NCBI RefSeq assembly: GCF_014645135.1
Contig: NZ_BMLH01000001.1
Location: 310,001-374,000, forward strand
Source: Rheinheimera tangshanensis
GTDB taxonomy: Bacteria; Pseudomonadota; Gammaproteobacteria; Enterobacterales; Alteromonadaceae
Direction of reading: 5' to 3'
DNA length: 64,000 bases
The position numbers and the translations under genes are program-made. The notes beneath the pieces are model-generated. The model was not told the origin of the DNA. It searched no databases and worked only from the letters and a program-made list of their open reading frames with translations. Below are positions 36,345-44,820 of this stretch, one piece after another; positions within the stretch are counted from its first letter, which is position 1; each line of letters opens with the position of its first letter.

Positions 36345-36740
36345 GTGCTGAGCCAGGTTCGTAATACATTAGATAAAGTAGGTATAGCCATCACGTCTTT
36401 GTGTGCTATTCATTGCATTATGCTACCTGTGTTATTGCCTGTGTTGCCTTTATTGGGATTGAGTGCCTGGCACAACCATGCCTTTGAGCGGATTATTTTA
36501 TTGATCACTATGGTGTTGGGTTTTATCACTCTATTTGCCGGTTTTCATCGCTACCATAAAAAGATTTACCCTTTTTATTCGCTGTTTTTAGGTGGTTTTA
36601 TTTACTGGCAAAAAGACATTTTTGGCCACGACTACGAGCACTATATTTTGATTGTTGGTGCCTCTTTTGTTGTACTGGCGCATATCTTAAATATCCGCCT
36701 GTGCAATAAATGCCATAGCTGCGACAGCCACAAGCATTAA
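36345..36740 (+). CDS. MerC-domain membrane protein
   Basis: 131 residues. Four predicted membrane helices (about 12-35, 47-64, 74-90, 100-116) and a cysteine pair-like N-terminal motif (SLCAIHC), the MerC signature, plus a metal-ligand-rich tail (CNKCHSCDSHKH). MerC moves mercuric ions, but no other mer gene is present, so transport of zinc or another soft metal is likelier, in line with the Zur-like box upstream. Start is GTG at 36345 with GGAG nine bases ahead. Confidence 0.82.
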   Translation: MLSQVRNTLDKVGIAITSLCAIHCIMLPVLLPVLPLLGLSAWHNHAFERIILLITMVLGFITLFAGFHRYHKKIYPFYSLFLGGFIYWQKDIFGHDYEHYILIVGASFVVLAHILNIRLCNKCHSCDSHKH

Positions 36741-36753
36741 GCTTAATCACCTG

Positions 36754-37437
36754 CTACCAGTTTCTGGCTTGCAGTGGATAGTTACAAAAAATCCCGTCTA
36801 CACCCAACTGCTGCAGTTTTTTCGCTGTGCAGGCGTCGTTCACTGTATAGACCAGCACTTTTAAGCCACGTTGATGCGCATCCTGTACCATCTGCTGGTT
36901 GATAAAACCTTTATCACAATGCACTGACCAGGCACCGAGCTCTGATGCAAAGGCGGCATAATCCAGAGGTAATGAGGCCGTTAAGGCGCCAAGTTTTAAA
37001 TCTGGTCTGTGGTTTTGAATCTGTTTCAGCAGATGATGGTTAAAAGAAGAAATCAGCAGTTTGTCCGGCTTTGTGCCAAGTTCTGTTTCCGCTTTTTTAA
37101 GCAGGGCTACTAATGTTTCTGCTGTGTCTGCACCTTTCAGCTCAATATTCAACAAGGCCTGGTTGTTCACTAGTTGCAGTACCTGCCATAAGGTAGGAAC
37201 CTGTTGGCCTGAACCAGCATCCAGTTGTTGTAATTGTTGCAACGTAAAATTGTGCAGTAAGCCTGTACCATTGGTGGTGCGGCTCACATCTTCGTCGTGG
37301 ATCACCACCAGCTCGTTTTCGACACAAAACACGTCAATTTCAATGCCATCCGCTTTTGCCAACAGAGCTTGCTCTATCGCCAGCAAGGTATTTTCCGGAT
37401 AAGAGCCACTGGCCCCACGATGGGCAAAAATTTGCAT
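36754..37437 (-). CDS. Glycerophosphodiester phosphodiesterase
   Basis: 227 residues, complete cytosolic GDPD domain with no signal peptide, so UgpQ-like. Catalytic and metal residues: HRGASGSYPENT (His5, Arg6, Glu14), GIEIDV (Glu/Asp), VVIHDE (His), and NIELKG. Splits deacylated phospholipid heads into glycerol-3-phosphate and an alcohol. GGAG precedes the start. It lies downstream of rsgA-psd but behind a terminator, so it has its own promoter. Confidence 0.92.
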   Translation of the reverse strand: MQIFAHRGASGSYPENTLLAIEQALLAKADGIEIDVFCVENELVVIHDEDVSRTTNGTGLLHNFTLQQLQQLDAGSGQQVPTLWQVLQLVNNQALLNIELKGADTAETLVALLKKAETELGTKPDKLLISSFNHHLLKQIQNHRPDLKLGALTASLPLDYAAFASELGAWSVHCDKGFINQQMVQDAHQRGLKVLVYTVNDACTAKKLQQLGVDGIFCNYPLQARNW

Positions 37438-37474
37438 TAATATTCTCCGTCGCCAGACACAAAACTCTGAGGAA

Positions 37475-37503
37475 TAAAAAAAGCAGAGACCGGGCTCTGC
37501 TTT
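37475..37503 (-). terminator. Rho-independent terminator after psd
   Basis: On the minus strand AAAGCAGAG / CTCTGCTTT hairpin around a six-base loop followed by seven T, just past the psd stop. Confidence 0.88.
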
Positions 37504-37510
37504 CTATCAT

Positions 37511-38377
37511 CTAACCTTTAGAGACTATCTCGGCAAAAGGCTCGCCCATGCGTGTCACCGCTGTTGGGTATTGCTTGTCTGTAAACTCAATCTGACCGGC
37601 CTGGAACGCTAGGATCACTGTGGATCCTAATTTAAAGCGACCCATTTCAGCACCTTTGTCTAAAGTAACAGCTTGTGGTCCTGTGGCGGGATAAGTCCAG
37701 CGGAAGACATCTTTACCAGCAGGTGGAGTTACAGTGCCGGCCCAGACGGTTTCAATACTGGCCACTATAGTCGCGCCTACTAATACCAAAGCCATAGGGC
37801 CCAGTTCAGTATCAAAAATCGTGACTACTCGTTCGTTGCGGGCGAATAAATCCGGCACGTTTTCGGCTGTCAGCGGATTCACTGAAAACAACTCTCCCGG
37901 TACATAAATCATTTCACGTAAGGTGCCTTTGATAGGCATATGAATGCGGTGATAATCTTTAGGGGCTAAATAAATAGTAGCGAACTTACCGCCGGCGTAA
38001 GGCGCTGACGTCGCCGCATCACCGCCTAATAAGGCTTGCAATGAATAATTGTGGTTCTTCGCCTGAATTAACTTACCATCGACGATATCACCTAACTGAC
38101 TGATCGCACCGTCTACCGGCTGGCAAACCACATCATCGTCGGTATCGATAGGACGTAAGCCATCTTTTAACGGACGGGTAAAAAACTCGTTAAAGCTGGC
38201 GTAATCCGAAGCCTTTTCAAATTTAGCTTCAGCCATATTAATTTTATAGGCTTTGATAAACAGATTAATCAGCGCATGGCTGATAAAACCTAAACGTGCT
38301 GCTGCCAAATAGCCAACAAGACGGGACAGTAAATGCTTTGGCATTACGTATTGCAATGCGATTTTGACTTGATCCAT
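37511..38377 (-). CDS. psd: Phosphatidylserine decarboxylase proenzyme
   Basis: 288 residues. Converts phosphatidylserine to phosphatidylethanolamine at the inner membrane. Self-cleavage motif LGST (serine near 251, becomes the pyruvoyl group) is intact in [14 protein letters not shown]. Also [46 protein letters not shown] and [13 protein letters not shown]. It starts 14 bases after rsgA, giving the rsgA-psd operon found across gammaproteobacteria. Shorter than E. coli because the acidic C-terminal tail is missing. Confidence 0.96.
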   Translation of the reverse strand: MDQVKIALQYVMPKHLLSRLVGYLAAARLGFISHALINLFIKAYKINMAEAKFEKASDYASFNEFFTRPLKDGLRPIDTDDDVVCQPVDGAISQLGDIVDGKLIQAKNHNYSLQALLGGDAATSAPYAGGKFATIYLAPKDYHRIHMPIKGTLREMIYVPGELFSVNPLTAENVPDLFARNERVVTIFDTELGPMALVLVGATIVASIETVWAGTVTPPAGKDVFRWTYPATGPQAVTLDKGAEMGRFKLGSTVILAFQAGQIEFTDKQYPTAVTRMGEPFAEIVSKG

Positions 38378-38391
38378 AGTGGATTTAAACC

Positions 38392-39435
38392 TCAGGGTTG
38401 AAAATAATTCGGTTTATCCTGCGCCATACTCAGCAAGATTTTATGGTAATTAGCAAAACGTTCCGGGTGAATTTCACCGATACTGACAGCGTGCTGTAAG
38501 GCACAGCCCGGATCGTTTAAATGCTTACAATCACGGAATTTGCAGCGTCCCAGCCAGTCTTTAAATTCAGGGTAACCTAAAGCAATTTGCTCTGGTTCTA
38601 AATGCCACAAGGCAAATTCGCGGATACCGGGCGAATCAATCAGATCGCCGCCGTCAGGCAGGTGGTACAAACGAGCCGTAGTGGTGGTATGTTGGCCTAA
38701 ACCAGAATTCTCCGACACTTCGCGGGTTTCGGCGGAAATATCCGGCAACAGGTTATTTACTAAAGAGGATTTTCCTACCCCAGACTGACCAACAAAAATA
38801 CTAACACCTTGTTTCAGGTAGGCATCCAGCTGAGCAGTGCCTTCGCCGGTTTTGGCACTGAGTAATAAAAATTCGTAACCAATCTTTTGATAAATCGCTA
38901 GTTGCTGATCGACTTCAGCACGTTGCTCTTCCGTTAATAAATCAATTTTATTCAACAATAACAAAGGTTTAATATGCATAGCTTCGGCCGCTATTAAATA
39001 GCGGTCGACAATATTCAGCGAAAACGCAGGTAAAACCGCAGAGACAATAATCATCAAATCTATATTGGCAGCTACAGGTTTTAAACCATCATAAAAGTCA
39101 GGACGCAGTAATACGGATTCGCGCTCAGCAACAGCTTCGACAACACCCTCTGGGCCACCGCCTGGCACTTTAGTGCGTCGAAACACCACTTTGTCACCTG
39201 TCACCAGAGAGTTAACAGTGCGGCGGATATTGCAACGAAAGATCTGGCCTGAGCTATCTTCAATATCGGCATGTTGGCCAAAACGACTGATCACTAAGCC
39301 ATGTTCAGCTTCAGTCAATAAGTCAGAATCCAGCTCTGGTTTGTTGGTTTTATTCTGAGCCCTGGCTAAACGACGATCCTGATTGGCGGCTATACGTTGA
39401 TGCTGGCGTTGATTGAGATGCTTTTTCTTGGTCAC
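38392..39435 (-). CDS. rsgA: Ribosome small-subunit GTPase RsgA
   Basis: 347 residues. Circularly permuted GTPase that checks 30S maturation. OB-fold N domain (about 45-110), then G4 (LLNKIDLL) before G1 (GQSGVGKSS, near 215) and G3 (DSPGIREF), and a C-terminal zinc domain CxxxxxCxH...C ([14 protein letters not shown]). The start is GTG at 39435, with AAGG eight bases ahead; no nearby ATG. Divergent from orn, as in E. coli. Confidence 0.96.
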   Translation of the reverse strand: MTKKKHLNQRQHQRIAANQDRRLARAQNKTNKPELDSDLLTEAEHGLVISRFGQHADIEDSSGQIFRCNIRRTVNSLVTGDKVVFRRTKVPGGGPEGVVEAVAERESVLLRPDFYDGLKPVAANIDLMIIVSAVLPAFSLNIVDRYLIAAEAMHIKPLLLLNKIDLLTEEQRAEVDQQLAIYQKIGYEFLLLSAKTGEGTAQLDAYLKQGVSIFVGQSGVGKSSLVNNLLPDISAETREVSENSGLGQHTTTTARLYHLPDGGDLIDSPGIREFALWHLEPEQIALGYPEFKDWLGRCKFRDCKHLNDPGCALQHAVSIGEIHPERFANYHKILLSMAQDKPNYFQP

Positions 39436-39564
39436 TGGGGCCTTGTATCTTTACTGTTGCCTGACTACGGCGGTTTTTACTTTGCTTAAGGCATAGTATG
39501 ATACCGCTATTCGGGCAAGTTACAAAGCAGCAATACTGGCTGCATATTACCTAGGGTATAAAGC

Positions 39565-40116
39565 ATGGCGAGCAATGAGAATAATCTGGTGTGGATCGAT
39601 CTGGAAATGACTGGTTTGGATCCAGAACAGGATGTCATTTTAGAAATGGCTACTATAGTCACCGATAGCCAACTGAATATACTGGCTGAAGGTCCTGTAT
39701 TTGCTATTAAAACACCTAAAGCTGTATTAGATGGCATGGATGCGTGGTGTACTGAAACTCACGGTAAAAGTGGTTTGACCAAGCGCTGTCTGGAAAGTGA
39801 AGTTGAATTAGCAGATGCTATGGCACAGACCATCAGCTTCCTGTCTGATTATGTGCCTGCAGGCAAATCACCTATGTGTGGCAACAGCATTGGCCAGGAC
39901 AGACGCTTTCTAGTCAAGTATGCGCCGGAATTTGAGGCTTTTTTCCACTATCGCAACCTGGATGTCAGCACAGTGAAAGAGCTAGCCAGAAGATGGTACC
40001 CTGAAGTGACTAAGCTGGTTAAAAAGTCATCAAGTCATTTAGCTCTTGATGATATTCGGGAATCTATTGCGGAATTAGCAGTTTATAAAAAGCATTTTTT
40101 CAAAATTCCTGAATAA
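39565..40116 (+). CDS. orn: Oligoribonuclease
   Basis: 183 residues, usual length. DEDDh 3'-5' exonuclease degrading two- to five-nucleotide RNA, including pGpG from cyclic-di-GMP breakdown, so it links to the EAL proteins of this window. Catalytic residues in [12 protein letters not shown] (Asp/Glu), SIGQDRRFL (Asp) and [10 protein letters not shown] (His, Asp). AGGG precedes the start. Confidence 0.97.
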   Translation: MASNENNLVWIDLEMTGLDPEQDVILEMATIVTDSQLNILAEGPVFAIKTPKAVLDGMDAWCTETHGKSGLTKRCLESEVELADAMAQTISFLSDYVPAGKSPMCGNSIGQDRRFLVKYAPEFEAFFHYRNLDVSTVKELARRWYPEVTKLVKKSSSHLALDDIRESIAELAVYKKHFFKIPE

Positions 40117-40122
40117 AATCTC

Positions 40123-40150
40123 TTGCAAAGGCCAAGGAATTTTGTAAAAT
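40123..40150 (+). promoter_or_regulatory. Promoter of the tRNA-Gly cluster
   Basis: TTGCAA (40123-40128), 16-base spacer, TAAAAT (40145-40150), followed by a GC-only discriminator (GCGCGCC), typical of stringently controlled stable-RNA promoters. The first tRNA begins 94 bases after the -10. Confidence 0.75.
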
Positions 40151-40244
40151 GCGCGCCGCTTCGAACGAAAAATCGATTGAAGCGGTGTTTTCAGTAATCT
40201 TCTTTACAACCAAAGTAAAGAGTACAAATTATTGACAACAGGAT

Positions 40245-40320
40245 GCGGGCATAGCTCAGTTGGTAGAGCGCGACCTTGCCAAGGTCGAGGTCACGAGTTC
40301 GAGCCTCGTTGCCCGCTCCA
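40245..40320 (+). tRNA. tRNA-Gly (GCC), copy 1
   Basis: 76 bases with encoded CCA. Seven-pair acceptor stem GCGGGCA/TGCCCGC, D arm AGCTCAGTTGGTAGAGC, anticodon GCC at 40278-40280 and T arm with GTTCGAG. All conserved positions are present. Confidence 0.98.
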
Positions 40321-40376
40321 AATTCAAATTGGACTACCAATACCAGTTTGATAAAAATCAGTAAGATCCCATGCAT

Positions 40377-40452
40377 GCGGGCATAGCTCAGTTGGTAGAG
40401 CGCGACCTTGCCAAGGTCGAGGTCACGAGTTCGAGCCTCGTTGCCCGCTCCA
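40377..40452 (+). tRNA. tRNA-Gly (GCC), copy 2
   Basis: Identical over 76 bases to the copy at 40245-40320, including the encoded CCA. Separated from it by 56 bases. Confidence 0.98.
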
Positions 40453-40502
40453 AGTTTCAAGTCAATTCTTTAATCTTCATAGTTAATAAAATCATCACTC
40501 GT

Positions 40503-40578
40503 ACTGGCATAGTTGTGTTGGTAGAGCGCGACCTTGCCAAGGTCGAGGTCACGAGTTCGAGCCTCGTTGCCCGCTCCA
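40503..40578 (+). pseudogene. Decayed tRNA-Gly copy 3
   Basis: Matches the intact tRNA from the D-stem 3' strand to CCA, but the 5' end is changed: acceptor strand ACTGGCA for GCGGGCA (two pairs broken), C11T, C13G and A14T in the D arm. A14, needed for the U8-A14 pair, is lost. Anticodon and T arms are perfect. Unlikely to make a stable tRNA. Confidence 0.88.
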
Positions 40579-40628
40579 AGTTTCAAGTCAATTCTTTAAT
40601 CTTCATAGTTAATAAAATCATCACTTGT

Positions 40629-40704
40629 ACTGGCACAGTTGTGTTGATAGAGCGCGACCTTGCCAAGGTCGAGGTCACGAGTTCGAGCCTCGTTGCCCGC
40701 TCCA
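40629..40704 (+). pseudogene. Decayed tRNA-Gly copy 4
   Basis: Same 5' changes as copy 3 (acceptor ACTGGCA, D-arm GTTG, A14T), plus U8C and G19A, which remove two further tertiary contacts. The 3' half is unchanged. More degraded than copy 3. Confidence 0.9.
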
Positions 40705-40828
40705 AATTTTACTCCATTTTTTATTTTCATCTTAAATCTAAAACTTACTCTTTTGCCTTGAACTCAACTTGCTGGCGGATTTTATTGCTGCTATCTTTGC
40801 CTGACTAAAACTTACAGGTAAGACCAGT

Positions 40829-41323
40829 ATGAAAGCCATTAATAAACTCGGCCGTTATGTGACCAAAATCAATCACTACTCGCCTTGGTTACGTTCTCCT
40901 CTGCTGACTTTATTGTTTGGTAAAGCTGTGAAATTTGCTGGTACTGCCTCGGTCAAAGTTGATTTGTTAAATTTTCAACAGGCGCAATTAAGCTTGGCGA
41001 ACAAGACCAAAGTACAAAACCATATAGGTTCTGTGCACGCTGCTGCTATGGCTTTGCTGGGGGAATCAGCCAGTGGTTTTTTAGTCGGTTTGCATGTGGC
41101 TGACGATCGTATTCCGCTGTTAAAGTCGATGCAGCTGAACTATGTCAAAAGAGCGACAGGGAAGCTGGTGGCAACGACCTCACTGACGGATGAACAAATT
41201 CAGTGCATTCGTGACACAGAAAAAGGCGAGATCACTATGTTGGTGAAAATTACTGATGAGCTGAATGTGGAGCCTGTCATCGCAGAGTTTGTCTGGGCCT
41301 GGGTGCCTAAACAGAGAAAATAA
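40829..41323 (+). CDS. DUF4442 hotdog-fold (thioesterase-like) protein
   Basis: 164 residues. Hotdog fold of the DUF4442/PaaI-like thioesterase type: NHIGSVHAAAMALLGE holds the likely substrate/active-site helix, and the strand order fits. The acyl-CoA substrate, if any, is unknown. AGGTAAGA precedes the ATG. It may be partly read through from the tRNA promoter, since no clear terminator follows the tRNA cluster. Confidence 0.82.
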   Translation: MKAINKLGRYVTKINHYSPWLRSPLLTLLFGKAVKFAGTASVKVDLLNFQQAQLSLANKTKVQNHIGSVHAAAMALLGESASGFLVGLHVADDRIPLLKSMQLNYVKRATGKLVATTSLTDEQIQCIRDTEKGEITMLVKITDELNVEPVIAEFVWAWVPKQRK

Positions 41324-41375
41324 AGTTTGGATAGTTAGTTGGCAGGCTATGATGAATTTAATAACGGAGACTTCT

Positions 41376-41579
41376 ATGCCTGCATCACCCTGTAACCGCA
41401 TTTGCTGTTTAAATCACTCTGATGTTTGTTTGGGCTGTGGTCGCACTTTGCAGGAGATTAAAGACTGGCATACCGCGGATCGGACTCAGAAACTGCAAAT
41501 TTTACAAGACGCGCAGCTGCGTTTGGCTGCAAAGCCTCAGTTTGATCTTAAGCATCGCGCGGTAAACCCTTCTGAATAA
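41376..41579 (+). CDS. DUF1289 small cysteine-rich protein
   Basis: 67 residues. Four-cysteine DUF1289 motif SPCNRICCLNHSDVCLGCGRT, then a conserved EI..W helix; a small zinc- or Fe-S-type domain of unknown function. I place the start at 41376 (GGAG six bases ahead); longer in-frame readings back to 41265 overlap the DUF4442 gene and lack conservation. Its last 32 bases overlap queG on the other strand. Confidence 0.8.
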   Translation: MPASPCNRICCLNHSDVCLGCGRTLQEIKDWHTADRTQKLQILQDAQLRLAAKPQFDLKHRAVNPSE

Positions 41580-42687
41580 CCCGAACTAAACGGTCGGTCT
41601 GGCGACTCAATAAATTTTGCTGTAACAGACTTTTATTCTGCTGCTGTCTTAAAGCCCATTGAATATGCTCTGCCACCAAGTCAGAGGCTAACGCCAGTTG
41701 CTGTTCTAACGCGTCGACAATAGCAGGATCAAAAGGTGCGTTACCCAAAGCGACAGCAATATTGCGTTGCCAGCGTTGATAACCTATGCGGCGAATCGCA
41801 GAACCTTCTGTGTAGTTTAAAAATTCAGTTTCAGTCCAGCGCCATAAATCCAGCAAAGATGTATTCAGCCACTGTGGTCTGCGCTGAAAGTCTTGCTCTT
41901 GGGTGGTATCCGCTGCTCTGTTAACAGGGCATACCAGTTGGCAATCATCACAACCATAAATGCGATTGCCAAGCAAAGGCCGGAATTCTTCTGGAATAGC
42001 ACCTTGCAGTTCTATCGTCAGATAAGAAATACAGCGTCTGGCATTCACTGTGTAAGGCGCTACTATAGCCTGAGTCGGACAAATAGTGATGCAAGCCACA
42101 CAAGAGCCGCAGTCTCCTGTATGCACAGCGTCGACAGGCAGCGGAATATCAACCAGCAATTCGCCGAGGAAAAACCAGGAACCAGCATCCTGATTCAACA
42201 CCAGACTATGTTTACCTTGCCAACCAAGGCCAGCTTTGACTGCAAGCGGCCGCTCCAGAATAGGGGCCGAATCAACAAAAGGCCGGAAACCTAATGCTCC
42301 CAACTCTTTTTCTATCCGTTCGCCCAACTGTTTTAATCGGTTACGAATGAGCTTATGGTAATCGCGCCCTAGCGCGTAACGGCTGATGTAGGCCATCGAA
42401 GGATCGGCCAGATTGGCGGCAAACTGTGCATGCTCTGGCAAGTAATCCATTCGTACGCTGATCACCCGAATAGTGCCTGGATGTAATTCAGCAGGCCTCG
42501 CTCTTTTCATACCATGAGCAGCCATGTAGTCCATCTCACCATGATAACCCGCATCCAGCCATTGCTGTAATTTAGGTTCTTCCGATGTTAGATCCGTATC
42601 GGTTATACCTATTTGTTGGAAGCCGAGTTGCTGGCCCCATTCTTTAATTTGCTCTGCAAGCTGCTGCCAATTGATGCTGTTGGTCAT
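41548..42687 (-). CDS. queG: Epoxyqueuosine reductase QueG
   Basis: 379 residues, the E. coli length. Cobalamin- and Fe-S-dependent enzyme for the last step of queuosine synthesis in tRNA. Two 4Fe-4S motifs: CGSCVACITICP and CDDCQLVCP, with the catalytic RPFVDSAPILERPLA region; C terminus RLVRVIQKGLPRDA is as in E. coli. The ATG at 42687 is preferred to a GTG at 42699. Divergent from the tsaE operon, the usual arrangement. Confidence 0.96.
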   Translation of the reverse strand: MTNSINWQQLAEQIKEWGQQLGFQQIGITDTDLTSEEPKLQQWLDAGYHGEMDYMAAHGMKRARPAELHPGTIRVISVRMDYLPEHAQFAANLADPSMAYISRYALGRDYHKLIRNRLKQLGERIEKELGALGFRPFVDSAPILERPLAVKAGLGWQGKHSLVLNQDAGSWFFLGELLVDIPLPVDAVHTGDCGSCVACITICPTQAIVAPYTVNARRCISYLTIELQGAIPEEFRPLLGNRIYGCDDCQLVCPVNRAADTTQEQDFQRRPQWLNTSLLDLWRWTETEFLNYTEGSAIRRIGYQRWQRNIAVALGNAPFDPAIVDALEQQLALASDLVAEHIQWALRQQQNKSLLQQNLLSRQTDRLVRVIQKGLPRDA

Positions 42688-42889
42688 ACTGAGATCCACT
42701 ACTATTCGCTGCGCACTTTAGCATAAAAGCCGCTCAGGTTTTTGCTTTGACTTTTATACTTCCTGTTTCAGAAGAAACTGGCTGCACTGCGCTGTTTTTG
42801 TTAGCATAGCGGTCAATTCATCTGCTGTAGTCAAACAGCACGTGCGCTTAAAAAATTGTGACGACTGAGATCACTCAGCTTAGGTACAG

Positions 42890-43375
42890 ATGACAGCTCA
42901 AAGCTACATTTTTCATTTAGCGGATGAAGCCGCTACTTTGGCATTGGCCGCCTTATTTGCACCCCATTTACGCCATGGAGCAGTAGTGTATTTGCAGGGT
43001 GATTTAGGGGCAGGTAAAACTACCTTTAGTCGTGGTTTGTTGCAGGCTATGGGACATCATGGCAATGTGAAAAGCCCTACGTATACCTTGGTTGAACCCT
43101 ACACTATTGCTGAACAGCAGGTCTTTCACTTTGATTTGTATCGTCTTCGCGATCCGGAAGAGCTGGAGTTTATGGGGATTCGCGACTATTTCTCCAAAGG
43201 CAACTTGTGTCTGATTGAGTGGCCTGAACGAGGTTATGGTTTATTGGCGGATGCTGATCTGGATCTGCAGTTACAGATCGATCAAAATCAGCGTCAGTTG
43301 TGTGTAACGGCGAATCAGCCTGATGCTGTGCTGTGGTTGAACGCTATTAAGTTGGCATGGGAGCAGGCTCAATGA
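42890..43375 (+). CDS. tsaE: tRNA t6A-synthesis ATPase TsaE
   Basis: 161 residues. ATPase of the TsaBDE complex that makes N6-threonylcarbamoyladenosine at position 37 of ANN-reading tRNAs. Walker [14 protein letters not shown] (about 39-51), then [18 protein letters not shown] and CLIEWPERG. First gene of a long operon (tsaE-amiB-mutL-miaA-hfq-hflX-hflK-hflC); its stop overlaps the amidase start as ATGA. Confidence 0.96.
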   Translation: MTAQSYIFHLADEAATLALAALFAPHLRHGAVVYLQGDLGAGKTTFSRGLLQAMGHHGNVKSPTYTLVEPYTIAEQQVFHFDLYRLRDPEELEFMGIRDYFSKGNLCLIEWPERGYGLLADADLDLQLQIDQNQRQLCVTANQPDAVLWLNAIKLAWEQAQ

Positions 43376-44820
43376 GTCTGACACTCAGAATTGTTGCTCT
43401 GCTGCTGTTACTTGTGTCCAGCCAAAGCTGGGCAGTGAACAGTGTCAAAGGTGTGCGCATTTGGCATGCGCCTGACAATACCCGATTGGTGTTAGATCTG
43501 GCCAATGCCCCCACACACAAAGTAAAACGCTTAAGTAACCCAAGCCGACTGGAAATAGAGCTTGCTGGTGTCACTAGCTTGAACATAGGCACTGTCAGTG
43601 GGGACTCACCTCTGGTCAAGCGGGTTTATGCCAGCAGAACACCAAGTGCTGCTACTGCCGTGGTGATCGAACTGGCTTTTCCGGTCAATGACAGTATTTT
43701 TTCTTTGCCACCCTCACCGCCTTATGGCCATCGTCTGGTGGTAGATATAAAAGCGCAAGGTGTTGTCGCTGCGTCCAATCAGACAGCGCCTGTTACCTCA
43801 GTGACTTCGTCACGACCACAAGCAGTGGTATCTCAGCCTGTAAGCTCAGCGCCTCAAGGTACGCCCCATAGCAAAGCGACAGGGCGGGATATTATTATCG
43901 CTATTGATGCAGGGCACGGTGGTCAGGATCCGGGAGCGGTCGGACCTAAAGGCACCTATGAGAAAAATATTACTTTATCTATATCGCGCCAGTTAGCCGA
44001 TATGATTAATAAGCAACCTGGCTTAAAAGCTGTGCTAACCCGTACCGGTGATTACTATATTCACCCAAATAAAAGACCGGATATCGCTCGTCAAAAACAA
44101 GCTGATTTATTGATTTCGGTGCACGCAGACGCTGTACAAAACCGCAAAGCTCATGGCGCATCGGTCTGGGTGTTGTCGATGCGCCGCGCTACGACCGAAG
44201 TGGGACGGATGCTGGAACAAACCGAACAACATTCAGAGTTATTAGGTGGTGTGGCCGAAGTCATTAAAGACTCGGCTAACGAACGGTATCTGGCACAAAC
44301 CGTACTGGATTTGTCGATGAATCATTCGATGGTCACTGGGTTTGAAGTAGCGAAAGAGATATTACGTGAAGTAGCACCCATAGCCCACTTACATAAAAAG
44401 GAGCCGCAGGCTGCCAGTCTGGCTGTGTTAAAGGCGCCAGATATTCCATCTATTCTGTTTGAAACAGGTTTTATATCGAACTACAACGAAGAACGTTTAC
44501 TGAAAGATTCAAATCATCAACACAAGCTGGCGTTGGCTATGTTTCGGGCTATCAAAGGTTATTTTGAAAAATCACCGCCAGCGGATTCGTTATTTGCCGC
44601 CCATAAAAATAATGGCCGCTCAGTGCCTAGTGTTATGCCCTCCACACACAGACGATCATCAGCTGTCCCTGCAATGAGCAATCGGACTCATAAAGTAAAA
44701 CGGGGTGAGTCTTTATCCAGAGTGGCGAAACAGTATGGAGTCAGCATGGCTGAACTTCGCAGGCACAATAATCTGAAAAGTGACAACATTCTGATTGGTC
44801 AGGTATTACGGATCCCCTGA
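43372..44820 (+). CDS. amiB: N-acetylmuramoyl-L-alanine amidase AmiB-type
   Basis: 482 residues. Signal peptide (about 1-22, QSWA), AMIN domain (about 25-130; septal peptidoglycan targeting), Ser/Pro linker, zinc amidase_3 domain (about 170-400; [31 protein letters not shown]) and a C-terminal LysM ([17 protein letters not shown]). Cleaves septal peptide stems and should be activated by EnvC (gene at 9736-10899). The ATG at 43372 overlaps the tsaE stop; upstream start at 43357 is less likely. LysM is found in many marine relatives and in E. coli AmiB is absent or different (from memory). Confidence 0.93.
   Translation: MSLTLRIVALLLLLVSSQSWAVNSVKGVRIWHAPDNTRLVLDLANAPTHKVKRLSNPSRLEIELAGVTSLNIGTVSGDSPLVKRVYASRTPSAATAVVIELAFPVNDSIFSLPPSPPYGHRLVVDIKAQGVVAASNQTAPVTSVTSSRPQAVVSQPVSSAPQGTPHSKATGRDIIIAIDAGHGGQDPGAVGPKGTYEKNITLSISRQLADMINKQPGLKAVLTRTGDYYIHPNKRPDIARQKQADLLISVHADAVQNRKAHGASVWVLSMRRATTEVGRMLEQTEQHSELLGGVAEVIKDSANERYLAQTVLDLSMNHSMVTGFEVAKEILREVAPIAHLHKKEPQAASLAVLKAPDIPSILFETGFISNYNEERLLKDSNHQHKLALAMFRAIKGYFEKSPPADSLFAAHKNNGRSVPSVMPSTHRRSSAVPAMSNRTHKVKRGESLSRVAKQYGVSMAELRRHNNLKSDNILIGQVLRIP

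Larger units (their letters stand above)
40453..40704 (+). repeat. Tandem 126-base duplication (spacer plus decayed tRNA-Gly)
   Basis: The unit 40453-40578 is repeated at 40579-40704. The two 50-base spacers differ at one position, and the tRNA-like halves at a few. So the 5'-altered tRNA copy existed first and was then duplicated. Confidence 0.9.

Noticed and set aside
40453-40704. Possible CRISPR array
   Set aside because: Only two 126-base units, which consist of a tRNA copy plus a constant spacer; no short repeats with variable spacers and no cas genes.
40191-40808. Open frames on both strands over the tRNA-Gly array (89 and 145 codons)
   Set aside because: They are translations of tRNA copies and spacers; the peptide NEARTRDLDLGKVALYQLSY is a well-known artefact of tRNA-Gly genes.
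41893-42294. Plus-strand frame of 133 codons inside queG
   Set aside because: Antisense to the conserved Fe-S region of QueG; composition unlike a real protein.
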